A stretch of DNA of 64,000 nucleotides from an uncultured Phycisphaerales bacterium (GTDB taxonomy: Bacteria; Planctomycetota; Phycisphaerae; Phycisphaerales; SM1A02), in NCBI GenBank assembly GCA_949373145.1, contig CASICI010000033.1, positions 1 through 64,000 of the forward strand, read 5' to 3'. Of this stretch, positions 45,291 through 54,885 are shown in pieces. Within the stretch, counting starts at the first letter, position 1. Each line of letters opens with the position of its first letter. Made by a program: the position numbers and the translations under genes. The notes under the pieces are model-generated. The model made no database searches. It was given only the letters and a program-made list of their open reading frames with translations, and was not told the DNA's origin.

Positions 45291-48200
45291 CTGTGAATCC
45301 TCATCGCCGCGTGCTCGCTTCCGCAGGAACGGGAAAGACGCATCGTCTCACCTCCCGCTTTCTTCAGTTGATGATCGAAGGCAGCGAGGCACGCACCATT
45401 CTCGCGACGACGTTCACGCGAGCCGCTGCCGCCGAGATCCGTGACCGAATTCTGACCCGAGTCGCCGAGGCGGCGCTCGACCCCTCCGAACTCGAGAGTC
45501 TCGGCAAGCAGATCGGTCATCCCGGATTGAACTCCAAGCAGATCGCCTTTCTGCTGGATGGTCTGCTGCGCGATCTCGGCTCCCTGCAGATTTCAACGAT
45601 CGACAGTTTCATCGGTCGGATCACCTCCGCTTTTTCCGCGGAACTGGGGCTCACCTCCGATGCGGAAGTCCTCTATGACGATTCCCAGCGGGGTCTGCAG
45701 GATCGAACGCTGCGACGCGCCTTCGAGTCACTGGAGTCCGCGACCGCGATGGATGCCTTTGCGACTGCGCTCGATGGTCTGAGCAAGGGCTCCCCGCGTC
45801 GGTCACTGACCGATTCGATTCGTTCGATCATCAAGGACGGCATGTCCATCTACAACCAATCGGGCGGTGCGATCGCTCCCTGGGATGGACTGCCTGATGA
45901 CGGTTTGAAGTTCATCGATCCCCGCGTCTTCATTCCGCGACTGCAGGAGGCCGCGGATGGTCGTGCGACGGGGTCCAAGGGAAAAAGGATGAGCGTCGCC
46001 AAGAACCTCGATGCGATCCGCCAGCTGCTGGAATCGCTCGGCGATGACGATGACTGTTTCGCGCTTCTGGCAGGTCCGCTTTCCAAGGGTGTCGCCCTCA
46101 AAGTCCGTCTTGGTCAACCCAAATACATTGAAAAGGCACCGATCGACGAGCTGACGTTCGAAGTGATGTCGGACCTCCTGGCGTATTTCGATCGCGTGGT
46201 GAGGCGTGAATATGCCCGTCGCACGCTCTCGACCTTCAAGCTTCTCGATCGGTACCACGTCTCTCGTGAGGAGATACGCCGTGAACTCGATGTCGCCACG
46301 TTCGACGATCTCGTGCGCGTGCTCGCCTATGCCGACTCCGAAACGCTTCGGCATGACATCTGGTTCCGTCTCGACGGACGCATCTCGCATCTGCTCCTCG
46401 ATGAGTTCCAGGACACCTCCCTGATGCAGTGGAAGGTGCTTCGCCCGCTTGCGGAGGAGATCGTGTCCGATTCCAGCGGTGAGCGGACCTTCTTCTGCGT
46501 GGGTGACGTCAAGCAATCGATCTACGGATGGCGGGGGGGCTTGCCCGGCATCCTCGAGCATCTCGATCGGATGTTGCTCGAAGATGGTGGGCTGACCGAA
46601 CTCGGTGAAGAGCGTCTCGATCGCAGCTACCGAACGGGGCCGTGCATTCTGGACGTGGTGAACCGGGTGTTCGGCGAGATGACGTCCTTCGAGTGTGTGA
46701 ACGACGCGCCTGAACTCAAGTCGGCTGCCGTTCGTTTCGGACGACTCTGGGACGAACATCGCAGTGAACGCAAGGATCTGCCCGGGTGTTTCGAACTCGT
46801 CGCGACCGTGACCGATGAGGATGAGACACGTTGTTCCCTCGAGACAAGGCAGGATGCGGCGCTTCGTGCGTCACAGCTTGCGGCGGATCTGCACCGGGCT
46901 CATCCGGGGCTTTCGATCGGGGTCCTGACGCCTCGAAATCAGATCGCCGGACTCGTGGTGGAGCATCTTCGTGACATGGGAATCGACGCCACGGGGGAGG
47001 GTGGTGGTTCATTTCTCGATTGCGGAGCCTCGATCGTGTTTCTTGAGACGCTTCGTCTTGCCGAACATCCCGGTGACTCCGCCGCCGCCTTCAACATCGA
47101 TCGTTCACCTCTTGGTGCAGTGCTCGAGTGTTCACTGGATGATGAGTCGACTTCCGAACTTTCCCGACGATTGCGCCGTCTCTTCACCAGAGAGGGTGTC
47201 TCTCAAACCATGGAACGGTGGGTCACCTCGCTCGAGGGTCTGCTCGACCGACGTGAAGTGGCACGAATCGAACGTCTGTTGCTGGAGGTCCAGCGGATTG
47301 AATCGGGTGGCGAACGTTCATGGTCTCTGATGCTCACGGAGCTTGAGCGTCTGGGTCTCGACGAACCCGGTGCCGATGTGGTTCGCGTTCTGACGATTCA
47401 CAAGAGCAAGGGACTTGCGTTCGACCTCGTGGTGCTTGCCGGTCTCGACGACAAGATGGTCTCAGGCGCTCCGGTTCTGGTCACCGATCAGCCGGTCCCG
47501 CCGGGAGAGATCGTCAAGGTCAGCAGTTGGGTGAAAAAAGGAATCGTCCCGCCGGAGCTGCAGCCATTGCAGGATGTCTGGAAGGCTGATGTGGCCTTTG
47601 AACGTCTGTGTCAGCTGTACGTCGCGATGACCCGCGCTCGTCTCGGGCTGTTCGCGGTGGTCGCGCCCTCGACTGAGTCCGGCTCGAAGAGCGGCTCCAT
47701 GAGTGAGATGTTGCGAGAATCCTTGATCGACCCCGCAGCCGCAGGTGATCCAGCACGTCCGGAACTTCTCGCATCGGCCGGTTCTCGTGGTGATCTTCCG
47801 AAAAGGGAGGCCGTGGCACCTGAGCTGACCGGTCCCGGTTCTCTTTCGTTCGATTTCACGCCAGGTGAGGCCAACGCCGTCGCGGCAACACCATCGTCGG
47901 CGGCACATGTGTCAGATCCAAGGTGCGAACCGGTCGCTGAGGACCCGCTTGCCGGGCGTGCCTACGGAATCGCCATGCATGCTTTGTTCGAGTCGGTCGG
48001 TTTTCTCGAAGATGCGCCCCTTGATGAGGAACGACTCGGGGCCACCCTCTCAAGATCCTGTCCCGGTCGCTCCGAAGTCTGGCGTCAGACCGTGCTCAAT
48101 GCGTTCCACGGCATTCTTGAGAATGACCGGATCCGGTCGCTCCTGTCTCGCCACCCGGCTCTTCTGGCCTCCGGAGCAGACCTCGAGATCGAAGCCGAAC

Positions 48201-48487
48201 GCGAGCTTTCCTGGCTCAGGCGGACTGCAGAAGGCCGAATGCAGGAGGGGATTCTGGACAGACTGGTCGTGACTCGTCGGCAAGGAGTCGCCCAGGAGGC
48301 CTTGGTCATCGATTGGAAGACCGATCGCGTGACCTCAGGAGATGAAATCATGCATGCGGAGTCCTACCGGCCCCAGCTCGAGGCTTATCGAGAGGCGGCC
48401 TGTCAGTTGACCGGGCTCGAGATCGATCAGGTGGCTGCGGTGGTCGTCTTCGTCAGAAATGGCATCATTGTCCCTCTTGAGACTTGA
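45287..48487 (+). CDS. AddA-like UvrD/RecB helicase-nuclease
   Basis: A 1066-residue superfamily 1A helicase with a terminal nuclease. Motif I is ASAGTGKT (11-18), motif Ia TTFTRAAAAEI, motif II LLLDEFQDTS, motif III FCVGDVKQSIYGWRGG, motif IV ERLDRSYRTG, motif V VLTIHKSKGLAFD and motif VI QLYVAMTRAR. The C-terminal nuclease has HALFESVG and VIDWKTD at about 1007. It is the catalytic partner of the AddB-like protein, whose gene it overlaps by four bases. The likely role is end resection in recombinational repair, replacing RecBCD. Confidence 0.9.
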   Translation: MTVNPHRRVLASAGTGKTHRLTSRFLQLMIEGSEARTILATTFTRAAAAEIRDRILTRVAEAALDPSELESLGKQIGHPGLNSKQIAFLLDGLLRDLGSLQISTIDSFIGRITSAFSAELGLTSDAEVLYDDSQRGLQDRTLRRAFESLESATAMDAFATALDGLSKGSPRRSLTDSIRSIIKDGMSIYNQSGGAIAPWDGLPDDGLKFIDPRVFIPRLQEAADGRATGSKGKRMSVAKNLDAIRQLLESLGDDDDCFALLAGPLSKGVALKVRLGQPKYIEKAPIDELTFEVMSDLLAYFDRVVRREYARRTLSTFKLLDRYHVSREEIRRELDVATFDDLVRVLAYADSETLRHDIWFRLDGRISHLLLDEFQDTSLMQWKVLRPLAEEIVSDSSGERTFFCVGDVKQSIYGWRGGLPGILEHLDRMLLEDGGLTELGEERLDRSYRTGPCILDVVNRVFGEMTSFECVNDAPELKSAAVRFGRLWDEHRSERKDLPGCFELVATVTDEDETRCSLETRQDAALRASQLAADLHRAHPGLSIGVLTPRNQIAGLVVEHLRDMGIDATGEGGGSFLDCGASIVFLETLRLAEHPGDSAAAFNIDRSPLGAVLECSLDDESTSELSRRLRRLFTREGVSQTMERWVTSLEGLLDRREVARIERLLLEVQRIESGGERSWSLMLTELERLGLDEPGADVVRVLTIHKSKGLAFDLVVLAGLDDKMVSGAPVLVTDQPVPPGEIVKVSSWVKKGIVPPELQPLQDVWKADVAFERLCQLYVAMTRARLGLFAVVAPSTESGSKSGSMSEMLRESLIDPAAAGDPARPELLASAGSRGDLPKREAVAPELTGPGSLSFDFTPGEANAVAATPSSAAHVSDPRCEPVAEDPLAGRAYGIAMHALFESVGFLEDAPLDEERLGATLSRSCPGRSEVWRQTVLNAFHGILENDRIRSLLSRHPALLASGADLEIEAERELSWLRRTAEGRMQEGILDRLVVTRRQGVAQEALVIDWKTDRVTSGDEIMHAESYRPQLEAYREAACQLTGLEIDQVAAVVVFVRNGIIVPLET

Positions 48488-48572
48488 GTTTCCATCGGCC
48501 CTTGCTGCCTGCTAGGATTGATCCTCGAATCACCCACCTCTGACCTCATTTCTGCGGATCCGGATTACCTTC

Positions 48573-49496
48573 ATGGCCACCCTGACGATCAACGGCAACA
48601 AAGTGGATTTCGAACCGGGCACCACGGTTCTTCAACTTGCCATCGACACCGGGCTCGAGATTCCTCATTACTGCTACCACCAGTCGATGAGTGCACCGGC
48701 GAACTGCCGAATCTGTCTTGCCGAGATCTGGCAGCCAAACCCACGCAAAGACGGCAAGCTGGAGTCTCTTGGAAAACTGGTTCCGACCTGTTCCACTCCT
48801 GCCGCCGATGGAATGATCGTCTACACCGATTCACCGAAGGCCATTGCCAATCAGAAGTCGGTGATGGAGCTTCTTCTCATCAACCACCCGGTTGACTGCC
48901 CCGTCTGCGACCAGGCCGGTGAATGCCACCTGCAGGACTACTCCTACCAGTACGGCCGTGGGCAGAGTCGCTTTCAGGAAGACAAGAACAAACAGCCCAA
49001 GAAGGACCTCGGACCCAACGTCCTGCTCTACTCCGATCGTTGCATCATGTGCACGCGTTGCGTCCGGTTCACCCGCGAGGTGACGGGAACCGCTGAACTG
49101 ATGGTCGAAGGTCGTGGATCTCACAACCAGATCGATGTTTTTCCGGGTCTTGCGCTCGACAACGAACTGTCCGCGAACGTCATCGATCTGTGCCCGGTGG
49201 GTGCGCTTCTCGACAAGGACTTCCTGTTCCAGCAGCGTGTCTGGTTCCTCAAGAAGACCCCCTCGATCGATGGAATCACCGCCAGCGGCGACAACATCTT
49301 CGTCGAACACAACGAAGGCACCATCTACCGAGTGAAGCCCCGTCGCAACGACGAGATCAACCAGTGGTGGATCACCGATGAACTCCGCTACGGTTGGAAG
49401 TTCGTGCACTCCGAGGATCGATACGTCATGCCTTCGGTGCTCGGCGAGGAATCCTTCGAAGTCAGTCAGGCTCGCGAGCCTGGACCATCGGCATGA
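48573..49496 (+). CDS. nuoG: NADH-quinone oxidoreductase subunit G, N-terminal iron-sulfur part
   Basis: 307 residues covering the iron-sulfur half of NuoG, which carries electrons in complex I. The 2Fe-2S domain has cysteines in PHYCYH, ANCRICLAE and VPTCST. The His-Cys 4Fe-4S site is HPVDCPVCDQAGECHLQ. A further 4Fe-4S set is SDRCIMCTRCVRF plus LCPVGAL. A molybdopterin-oxidoreductase-like segment (KTPSIDGITASGDNIFVE) follows. The frame ends at 49496, on the ATG of the next ORF, where NuoG normally continues. Either the gene is naturally split with a four-base overlap, or a one-base deletion near 49470 broke it. No other nuo gene is nearby. Confidence 0.85.
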   Translation: MATLTINGNKVDFEPGTTVLQLAIDTGLEIPHYCYHQSMSAPANCRICLAEIWQPNPRKDGKLESLGKLVPTCSTPAADGMIVYTDSPKAIANQKSVMELLLINHPVDCPVCDQAGECHLQDYSYQYGRGQSRFQEDKNKQPKKDLGPNVLLYSDRCIMCTRCVRFTREVTGTAELMVEGRGSHNQIDVFPGLALDNELSANVIDLCPVGALLDKDFLFQQRVWFLKKTPSIDGITASGDNIFVEHNEGTIYRVKPRRNDEINQWWITDELRYGWKFVHSEDRYVMPSVLGEESFEVSQAREPGPSA

Positions 49497-50223
49497 CGGA
49501 GACCAATCGTCTTGCCACGGCAGCGGTCGAATCAGGCGATCGATTCGCCGTCCTCATCAGTCCGATGCTCTCGTCCGAAGATGCCTTTCACCTCGCGCGG
49601 TGGGCTCGAACCATCGATCCCGACACAGTCTTCGGAGTCGGTCCGGTCCCCGTCCACGGTGAAGCCAAGACCTTCCCTGGTGGATACACGATCTGCAATG
49701 AGAAGGCCCCGAACGCCCGCGGCGTCCGTCGAGTGTTGACGGCTCTCTGTGGAACGGCACCTCTGGAGTTCGACGAATTCACGTCGGCCATCGAAGGATC
49801 CGTCGGATGTGTTCTGACTACGGGAAACTATCCCAGCAGCTGGGTCTCCGAGCGATTCGCAGATGCCGTCGGGCACACACCCCTGGTGATGATCGACACC
49901 ATGCCCAATCAGCTTTCCGAACGAGCTTCGGTGATCCTCCCTTCGGCGACCTGGCTGGAGAAGAGTGGCACCTTTGAAAACGTCTCGGGCGGCTTCAAAG
50001 CTTCAATCGAGCGATCACGCCCATGGATTTCTGCAAGAACGAATCCCAGATCGCACTCGAGCTTCTCGCGCTTCGTGAAGGTGTCAGCCCCGTCACCTTT
50101 GACCCGGCAGGGACACGAGTGGAAATGGCCTCAATCGCCGGCCTTGGTGGCTTCGCTGACGCGGAACAGCCCTCCGAGGCGTCCGCTTTGGCCGAGAGTG
50201 ACCTCGAATTGATCGATTTCTGA
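49493..50223 (+). CDS. nuoG: NuoG C-terminal part, frameshifted near 50020
   Basis: This ORF begins MTETNRLATAAVESGDR at the ATGA overlap with the preceding one. It shows the molybdopterin-like fold of the NuoG C-terminus (FAVLISPMLSSEDAFHLARW, PNARGVRRVLTAL, LPSATWLEKSGTFENVSGGF). Good coding stays in this frame up to IERSRP. At the CCC run 50020-50022 one base is missing, and the true continuation (NESQIALELLALREG, ending SDLELIDF) lies in the next frame, stopping at 50223. With the upstream part the whole protein would be about 550 residues, shorter than E. coli NuoG and without its full molybdopterin domain. Confidence 0.75.
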
Positions 50224-50399
50224 CCTTCTGACGGCTTTGCGCTGTTCTGGTTCCGATGCTGTTTGTGTCGAGGCCCCGTCGTGGCTACGATGGTTCGTTC
50301 GCTTCGGAGAACCGCCGTGCAGCCAGGACTCCTGCCGGCAAAGGTCGATCGAAGTGGGTTGTTCATGGAGTCCAAGAGATGATGATTCGGAGTTCATCG

Positions 50400-51344
50400 A
50401 TGACGAATGCTGAAGGTCTGGATACGGTAATTGGTGCAACGGTCGGTGTCAGAGATGGCGACCCCAAAGCTGCTGCTGCAAGCCTCGAGAAAGCTCGACA
50501 GCTTGAAGCTGACAAGGATCGTGTGGGTGCGATCGCGGCCTACCGCGAAGCCACCGAGCTTGGAAACGATCCCGAGGCGCTTTTTCGACTCGCCTGGCTG
50601 CTTGATCAGCACGGTGAAGAGGATGAAGCGATCGCCTGCTACGAACGCATCATGAATTCGACCTCCGGTCTCCCTCCGATCAATGCGATGATCAATCTTT
50701 CGGTGGTCTACGAAGATCGCGGCGACATCGCGTCCGCCGAGCGATGCCTTCGCAAGGTGCTCGAAAGCGCTCCGAACAATCCTCGTGCGCGTCTGTTCAT
50801 GAAAGACATTCTCGCCTCCAAGGACATGTACTACGACGAAGAGCAGGATCGCAACATCGCCAAGCGAAGCGCGCTTCTTGACACTCCAGTCACCGATTTC
50901 GAGTTGAGCGTCCGTGCGAGAAACTGTCTCAAGAAGATGAAGATCCGAACTCTGGGAGATCTTCTCAAGATCACCGAAGCGGAGCTCCTCTCCTACAAGA
51001 ACTTCGGAGAGACCTCGCTCGTCGAGATCAAGGCCATGCTTTCTCAGAAGGGACTCCGACTCGGTCAGGGTCTCGAGGGTCAGTACAGCCAGGTTCGCAA
51101 GGAGATCTACGAAGAGCTTCGCGGCAAGGCGCCCGATCACATTCTCAACAAGCCTGTTTCCGCTCTGGAGCTTTCCGTCCGTGCCCGAAAGGCACTTCAG
51201 CAGCTCGGCGCTCAGTCGATCGGTGATCTTGCCTCACGCACGGAAGCCGAACTGATGGGTGTGAAGAACTTCGGTCAGACCAGTCTCGTCGAGATCCGCG
51301 AAAAGCTCGGGCATTTCAACCTCGATCTTCGAATGCTGGATTGA
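50400..51344 (+). CDS. TPR protein with two RNA-polymerase-alpha C-terminal-type domains
   Basis: A 314-residue cytoplasmic protein. Start 50400 has CGGAG seven bases upstream; the in-frame ATGs at 50379/50382 are alternatives. Residues about 20-135 are TPR repeats (VGAIAAYREATELGNDPEAL and so on). Two copies of an alpha-CTD-like helix-hairpin-helix domain follow, with matching blocks FELSVRARNCLKKMKIRTLG / LLSYKNFGETSLVEIKAML and LELSVRARKALQQLGAQSIG / LMGVKNFGQTSLVEIREKL. In RpoA this domain binds UP-element DNA and activators. This family is common in planctomycetes and of unproven function; transcription control is the obvious guess. A strong terminator follows. Confidence 0.88.
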   Translation: MTNAEGLDTVIGATVGVRDGDPKAAAASLEKARQLEADKDRVGAIAAYREATELGNDPEALFRLAWLLDQHGEEDEAIACYERIMNSTSGLPPINAMINLSVVYEDRGDIASAERCLRKVLESAPNNPRARLFMKDILASKDMYYDEEQDRNIAKRSALLDTPVTDFELSVRARNCLKKMKIRTLGDLLKITEAELLSYKNFGETSLVEIKAMLSQKGLRLGQGLEGQYSQVRKEIYEELRGKAPDHILNKPVSALELSVRARKALQQLGAQSIGDLASRTEAELMGVKNFGQTSLVEIREKLGHFNLDLRMLD

Positions 51345-51376
51345 TCGTTCTCTTTTCAAGCCGACCGGATAAAATC

Positions 51377-51413
51377 AAGACGGCCGACCAGATCATGGTC
51401 GGTCGTCTTTTTT
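51377..51413 (+). terminator. Intrinsic terminator of the RpoA-CTD/TPR gene
   Basis: A 14-bp stem (AAGACGGCCGACCA with 51396-51409, one G-T pair, loop GATCA) runs into a six-T tract, 32 bases after the stop. Confidence 0.88.
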
Positions 51414-51489
51414 CGGCAACTGGAGTCGAGAGCGTTCAGTCTTCTTTCGGTCCGAGACCCATGCCATTTTTCGGAGTGTCACCAAGCTG

Positions 51490-52934
51490 ATGGACGCACG
51501 GTCAACTGTTCTTGGCGAATACCGGTTCATTGATTCGACCTTGGTGATGCTGTGCTTGGTTTTTCTGGCGATCTGTCCATCGAATGCGTCTGCACATGAA
51601 ATCCCGGCGCAGACGCAGACCCTCTCAACGTCCTTTCAGGTGAATTCCGAATCCTATGGTGATGTCGAGAACAGACCTGTTGCGCCAACGTCAGAACCAC
51701 AAGTCCGGATTCGTCTTCGCTCGAAGGATCTGGAGTCACCAGTCACGTTCGGTGAAACCGGTCAGCAACTTCTCTGCTTTCATGAAGCTGATTCCAGAAT
51801 CTACCTTCGGCCCGCGCCTCTCGAGATCACTCATGTGAACGGTGCTTGGCGGTTGGCCGATGGTGACTCGAGAACCACGCAGCTTTCCGGCAGTGGGATC
51901 CTCTCCATCCGAACACTTGCGGGAACCGACTCGGGCATTCTTTTCGAGGAACGACGTCTCCCCGGCTTCGTTGATCTGGTGCCCCTGGCACCTTCAGGTG
52001 ATTCTGTGAGGCCCGCGCGCCTCGATGTGATCGTCTTCGTGTCGCTTGAGTCCTATCTTCCGGGCGTTCTGGATATGGAACTCTACGGACATTGGCCCTT
52101 CGAAACCTTCCAAGCTCAGGCAATCGCGGCACGGAGTTACGCCCTTGCCGAAGCGGCATTCTGGGCCAAGCGCCGTCATTTCGATCTGATCGCAGGTCCC
52201 GAAAGTCAGGGTTGGTCAGGCGGTGGTGGTTCCGACAAGGCTCGTCAAGCCGTTCAGGGGACAGCCGGAATCGTCCTTGTTCATGATGGACGAGTGATTC
52301 CTGCGTATTATTCCGCCGCCTGTGGTGGACTGCCCGCTTCCGCCGATGATGCCATCTCATCACGGGAAAGTCACCGAATCAGCCCGCTGGTGCCCCTGGC
52401 CTCTCGTCCTTCGGGATGTTGTGAAGCATCATCCGTTCATGCATGGCAGGCTGAATTCAAGCGCGTTGATCTGGATCGTGCCTTGCGTACCTGGCACACA
52501 GAGAGAACTGTCGATTCCGAATCTCGCTCGAACCTTTCTGGTTCCTTCGATGCAATGACCGTACTTGAGCGCAGTCCGACCGGACGACCTCTGGTGTACG
52601 GCCTGACCACCTCCCGAGGAGAGACTCTGCGCATCGGCTCCGAACCTTTTCGCCGTCTGCTTTCAAAGCTGCCTCGGATTGAAAAGGAGACCACGAGTCC
52701 GTTGAGATCATCCGTGTTCAATGGTGAGTTTCGCGGGCGTCGTTTCATCATCAAGGGGCTTGGCTGGGGGCATGGCTGTGGCCTCTGTCAGTATGGAGCC
52801 AATGCATGGGAAAAGAGGGTGCCACCTGGCGCACGATTCTCGAGCGGTACTACCCAGGCAGTGAGATTCAAGCCGCCTGGAGAGTCGAGGGTGAGTCTCG
52901 GCCACTGTCCGAGCTCCCAACGATCGTGGAATGA
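51490..52934 (+). CDS. SpoIID/LytB-domain protein, frameshifted near 52815
   Basis: An exported protein of about 480 residues. A hydrophobic signal segment (residues 15-36) precedes a SpoIID/LytB domain: VSLESYLPGVLDMELYGHWP (catalytic Glu region), FQAQAIAARSYALAEA, VIPAYYSAACGGLPA and the late GLGWGHGCGLCQYGANAW. SpoIID cleaves peptidoglycan glycan strands lacking stem peptides. The open frame runs on to 53001 with random sequence. A one-base deletion near the AAAAGAGGG at 52811-52819 moves the true end to another frame: ATWRTILERYYPGSEI, closing at 52934, as expected for the family (the YYPG motif). A hairpin follows immediately. Confidence 0.82.
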
Positions 52935-52947
52935 ACCCTCAAAAATG

Positions 52948-52975
52948 GACAAGGCCGCCTCGCGGCGGCCTTGTC
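52948..52975 (+). terminator. Terminator-like hairpin after the SpoIID gene
   Basis: A perfect 12-bp GC-rich stem (GACAAGGCCGCC / GGCGGCCTTGTC, loop TCGC) lies 13 bases after the corrected stop at 52934. The U tract is poor (TCCCTGTTT). Its place supports the corrected gene end. Confidence 0.6.
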
Positions 52976-53567
52976 TCCCTGTTTCCCAACCCTCACACTA
53001 GGTAGTCCGTGTGGTACTCCCTCACAAATCCTAAGGAGTTCCCGACATCTTGCGATGAAGGGCTCTTTCGGTACGACTCCCATTTCTGGGATCCCTATTC
53101 CGTCTCCGAGTGATCTTCTGGTCCCTCAACCGTCTGATCACCTTCAACTACCACACAACCGGGCTTGGCTTCCCTTTTCCCAAAAGAAATGCCCAGCGAC
53201 TCTCTAGTGCCCGATCCCGAGAAAGGACCGGCTTTGAAGAGAGAGAGTGTGCCGCGACTCCCATGAAGCGGCACACCGGAATAGTATCCGAAGAATCTGG
53301 TTTATGGTTGCGCAAAGCTCAAAATAGGATGCTTTTGTCAGCCTTGAGGTCGCAATGGGTGGACTGTAAACCACTGAAGATGAGTCGAATAGGAGTCAAA
53401 ACCATCTTTTAAAGCCCATGAGGCTGACAGTACGGCCGTTTTCTTTGAGAGCGTAAAGTGCAAGCAGAGTATCTTGAATTTGGGTTTTTCTGGGCGGCTC
53501 AAAGCAGAAGCTACCCACGCGCTCTCAGTTCGACCTCTTTATCCACACACGCAGAGGAACAGTCACC
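52976..53567. other. Gene-poor region with RNA-like hairpins
   Basis: Nearly 600 bases lack an ORF with believable protein composition on either strand. A 9-bp perfect hairpin lies at 53247-53276 (GTGTGCCGC / GCGGCACAC). A long-range pair TGTCAGCCT (53336-53344) / AGGCTGACA (53421-53429) encloses a smaller GTGG/CCAC stem, followed by a short T-rich stretch. This could hold a structured RNA. The 3' end carries the leader of the 53568 gene with GAGGA before its ATG. Confidence 0.4.
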
Positions 53568-54866
53568 ATGCCCTGTCGCTTGAGTTCGATCAGATATGGT
53601 TCCTCAGCCCTCCTGAATCTGCTTTGTGTGCTGTGGGTTTTCTCCAGCGGCCCGCAATTCATGGCCTGTGCGAGTGTCAGGCTGATTCAGGACGCTGCTG
53701 AGTTGAAGCAACCCTGGGAACTCAGAGCGAAATCCCGCACCACCTCTGGCGGCATTTCCACGCTGTCCGACGTTTCGTCCGAATCGACTTCAAGCATCAT
53801 TCGCCAGGTGCTTCGGATCCGCTCCACGTTCATGCCACTCTTTTCCGGGATTCCCTACGCCACTCCTGAGATTCCAGGGCTGCTCATCTTCTCCGACACC
53901 GAGGAGATGCTTTTCACCCTTCGGACCCGTCTGGCGGTCTCCTCGAGGCCCGAGGCTTCCGCACATGCATTTCTGAATGATTCGGGGCAGTTCGTCGCCG
54001 TAGCCACTGATCAGATGAATTCACTGGCATTCGACCGTGCGCTCCAATCGTCGGCCTTGGAGCAGATTCTGGTTCCTTTATTCGAGGACAGACTTCCTCC
54101 ATGGGCTCGAATCGGACTTCTTCAGTATGCAGGATCATTGCACTGGCGCGATGGTCGACTGGTGAGTGGAGAACCCTGTGCGGGTCTCCTCGACGCACTT
54201 CAGTCGCCTCAGGGTGACGCCCAGCTCATCCCAATCGAACGCCTGCTCACACTCGACGCCGCAGAGTGGACTGCATTCGAACGACGCGGTGGGGCGCTTC
54301 GAATGCAGGCCAACGCATGGTTGATGGTTCATTTTCTCATTCATGGAGAGAACGGTCGTTTGGTGCCTTCTTTCAAGGACTGGCTTCATGCCGTGGCCAT
54401 CGGTCGGGACGGTGCTCTTGATCTTGCCGCTCGACTGGCGCCTCTTTTCTCACTCTCGGCTTTTGAGAAAGCCCGTTCCGGCCATCTTCGGTCCCTCGCC
54501 CCCGGTGCGATCGAGACCTTTCGTGAACAGGCTGAACTGCTTCGTATTCTGATGCAGGAGCTCGAGGATTCCTCGATCCGAACACTTGATTCCAACGCTT
54601 TGAAAGTCGAGCTCGATCTGCTCGCCGATCGTGAGGTCGAGCTGCACGCATTTCCATTCACACGCAGGGTGGTCTATTCGGGAATCGAGGCTTTCAAATC
54701 CTGTTCATTTCATTTGAGTGCACGTGATGAAGTCGAAAAGAATGCAACAGACCCATCGGCGGGTTCTGCGCCGATGGGTCTGGAATTTCTTCACCCCACG
54801 GGTGATTCTGTCCGTATCGAGTGGATCAGGACACCGTCCGGATGGAAGTCGGTCGTCGCCTGGTGA
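53568..54866 (+). CDS. Exported DUF1570-like protein without HExxH
   Basis: A 432-residue protein with an N-terminal signal (residues about 10-36, cysteine at 34 in MACAS, possibly a lipoprotein). The layout matches planctomycete DUF1570/gluzincin-like proteins: a segment on expected protease strands (PGLLIFSDTEEMLFTLRTR), RALQSSALEQIL where the HExxH helix would be, DRLPPWARIGLLQYAGSL (the usual P-W-L-x-E-G-L-A segment) and a late AWLMVHFLIHG helix. The zinc motif is not there, so it is probably catalytically inactive. A perfect 14-bp palindrome interrupts the last codons. The call is by resemblance and moderately certain. Confidence 0.6.
   Translation: MPCRLSSIRYGSSALLNLLCVLWVFSSGPQFMACASVRLIQDAAELKQPWELRAKSRTTSGGISTLSDVSSESTSSIIRQVLRIRSTFMPLFSGIPYATPEIPGLLIFSDTEEMLFTLRTRLAVSSRPEASAHAFLNDSGQFVAVATDQMNSLAFDRALQSSALEQILVPLFEDRLPPWARIGLLQYAGSLHWRDGRLVSGEPCAGLLDALQSPQGDAQLIPIERLLTLDAAEWTAFERRGGALRMQANAWLMVHFLIHGENGRLVPSFKDWLHAVAIGRDGALDLAARLAPLFSLSAFEKARSGHLRSLAPGAIETFREQAELLRILMQELEDSSIRTLDSNALKVELDLLADREVELHAFPFTRRVVYSGIEAFKSCSFHLSARDEVEKNATDPSAGSAPMGLEFLHPTGDSVRIEWIRTPSGWKSVVAW
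54748..54782. repeat. 14-bp perfect inverted repeat inside the coding region
   Basis: CAGACCCATCGGCG and CGCCGATGGGTCTG flank GGTTCTG within the last 40 codons of the DUF1570-like gene. It looks like an intrinsic terminator stem but only a weak T stretch follows (GAATTTCTTC). Confidence 0.55.
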
Positions 54867-54885
54867 CAGGCGAGCCGTCTCTCCT

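Noticed and set aside
45803-46759. 318-codon minus-strand ORF inside the AddA-like gene
   Set aside because: The plus strand holds helicase motifs I-VI in order; the minus frame is a shadow.
52935-53001. C-terminal extension of the SpoIID ORF
   Set aside because: The family's YYPG ending is in another frame that stops at 52934 and is followed by a hairpin; the open frame to 53001 is a frameshift artefact.
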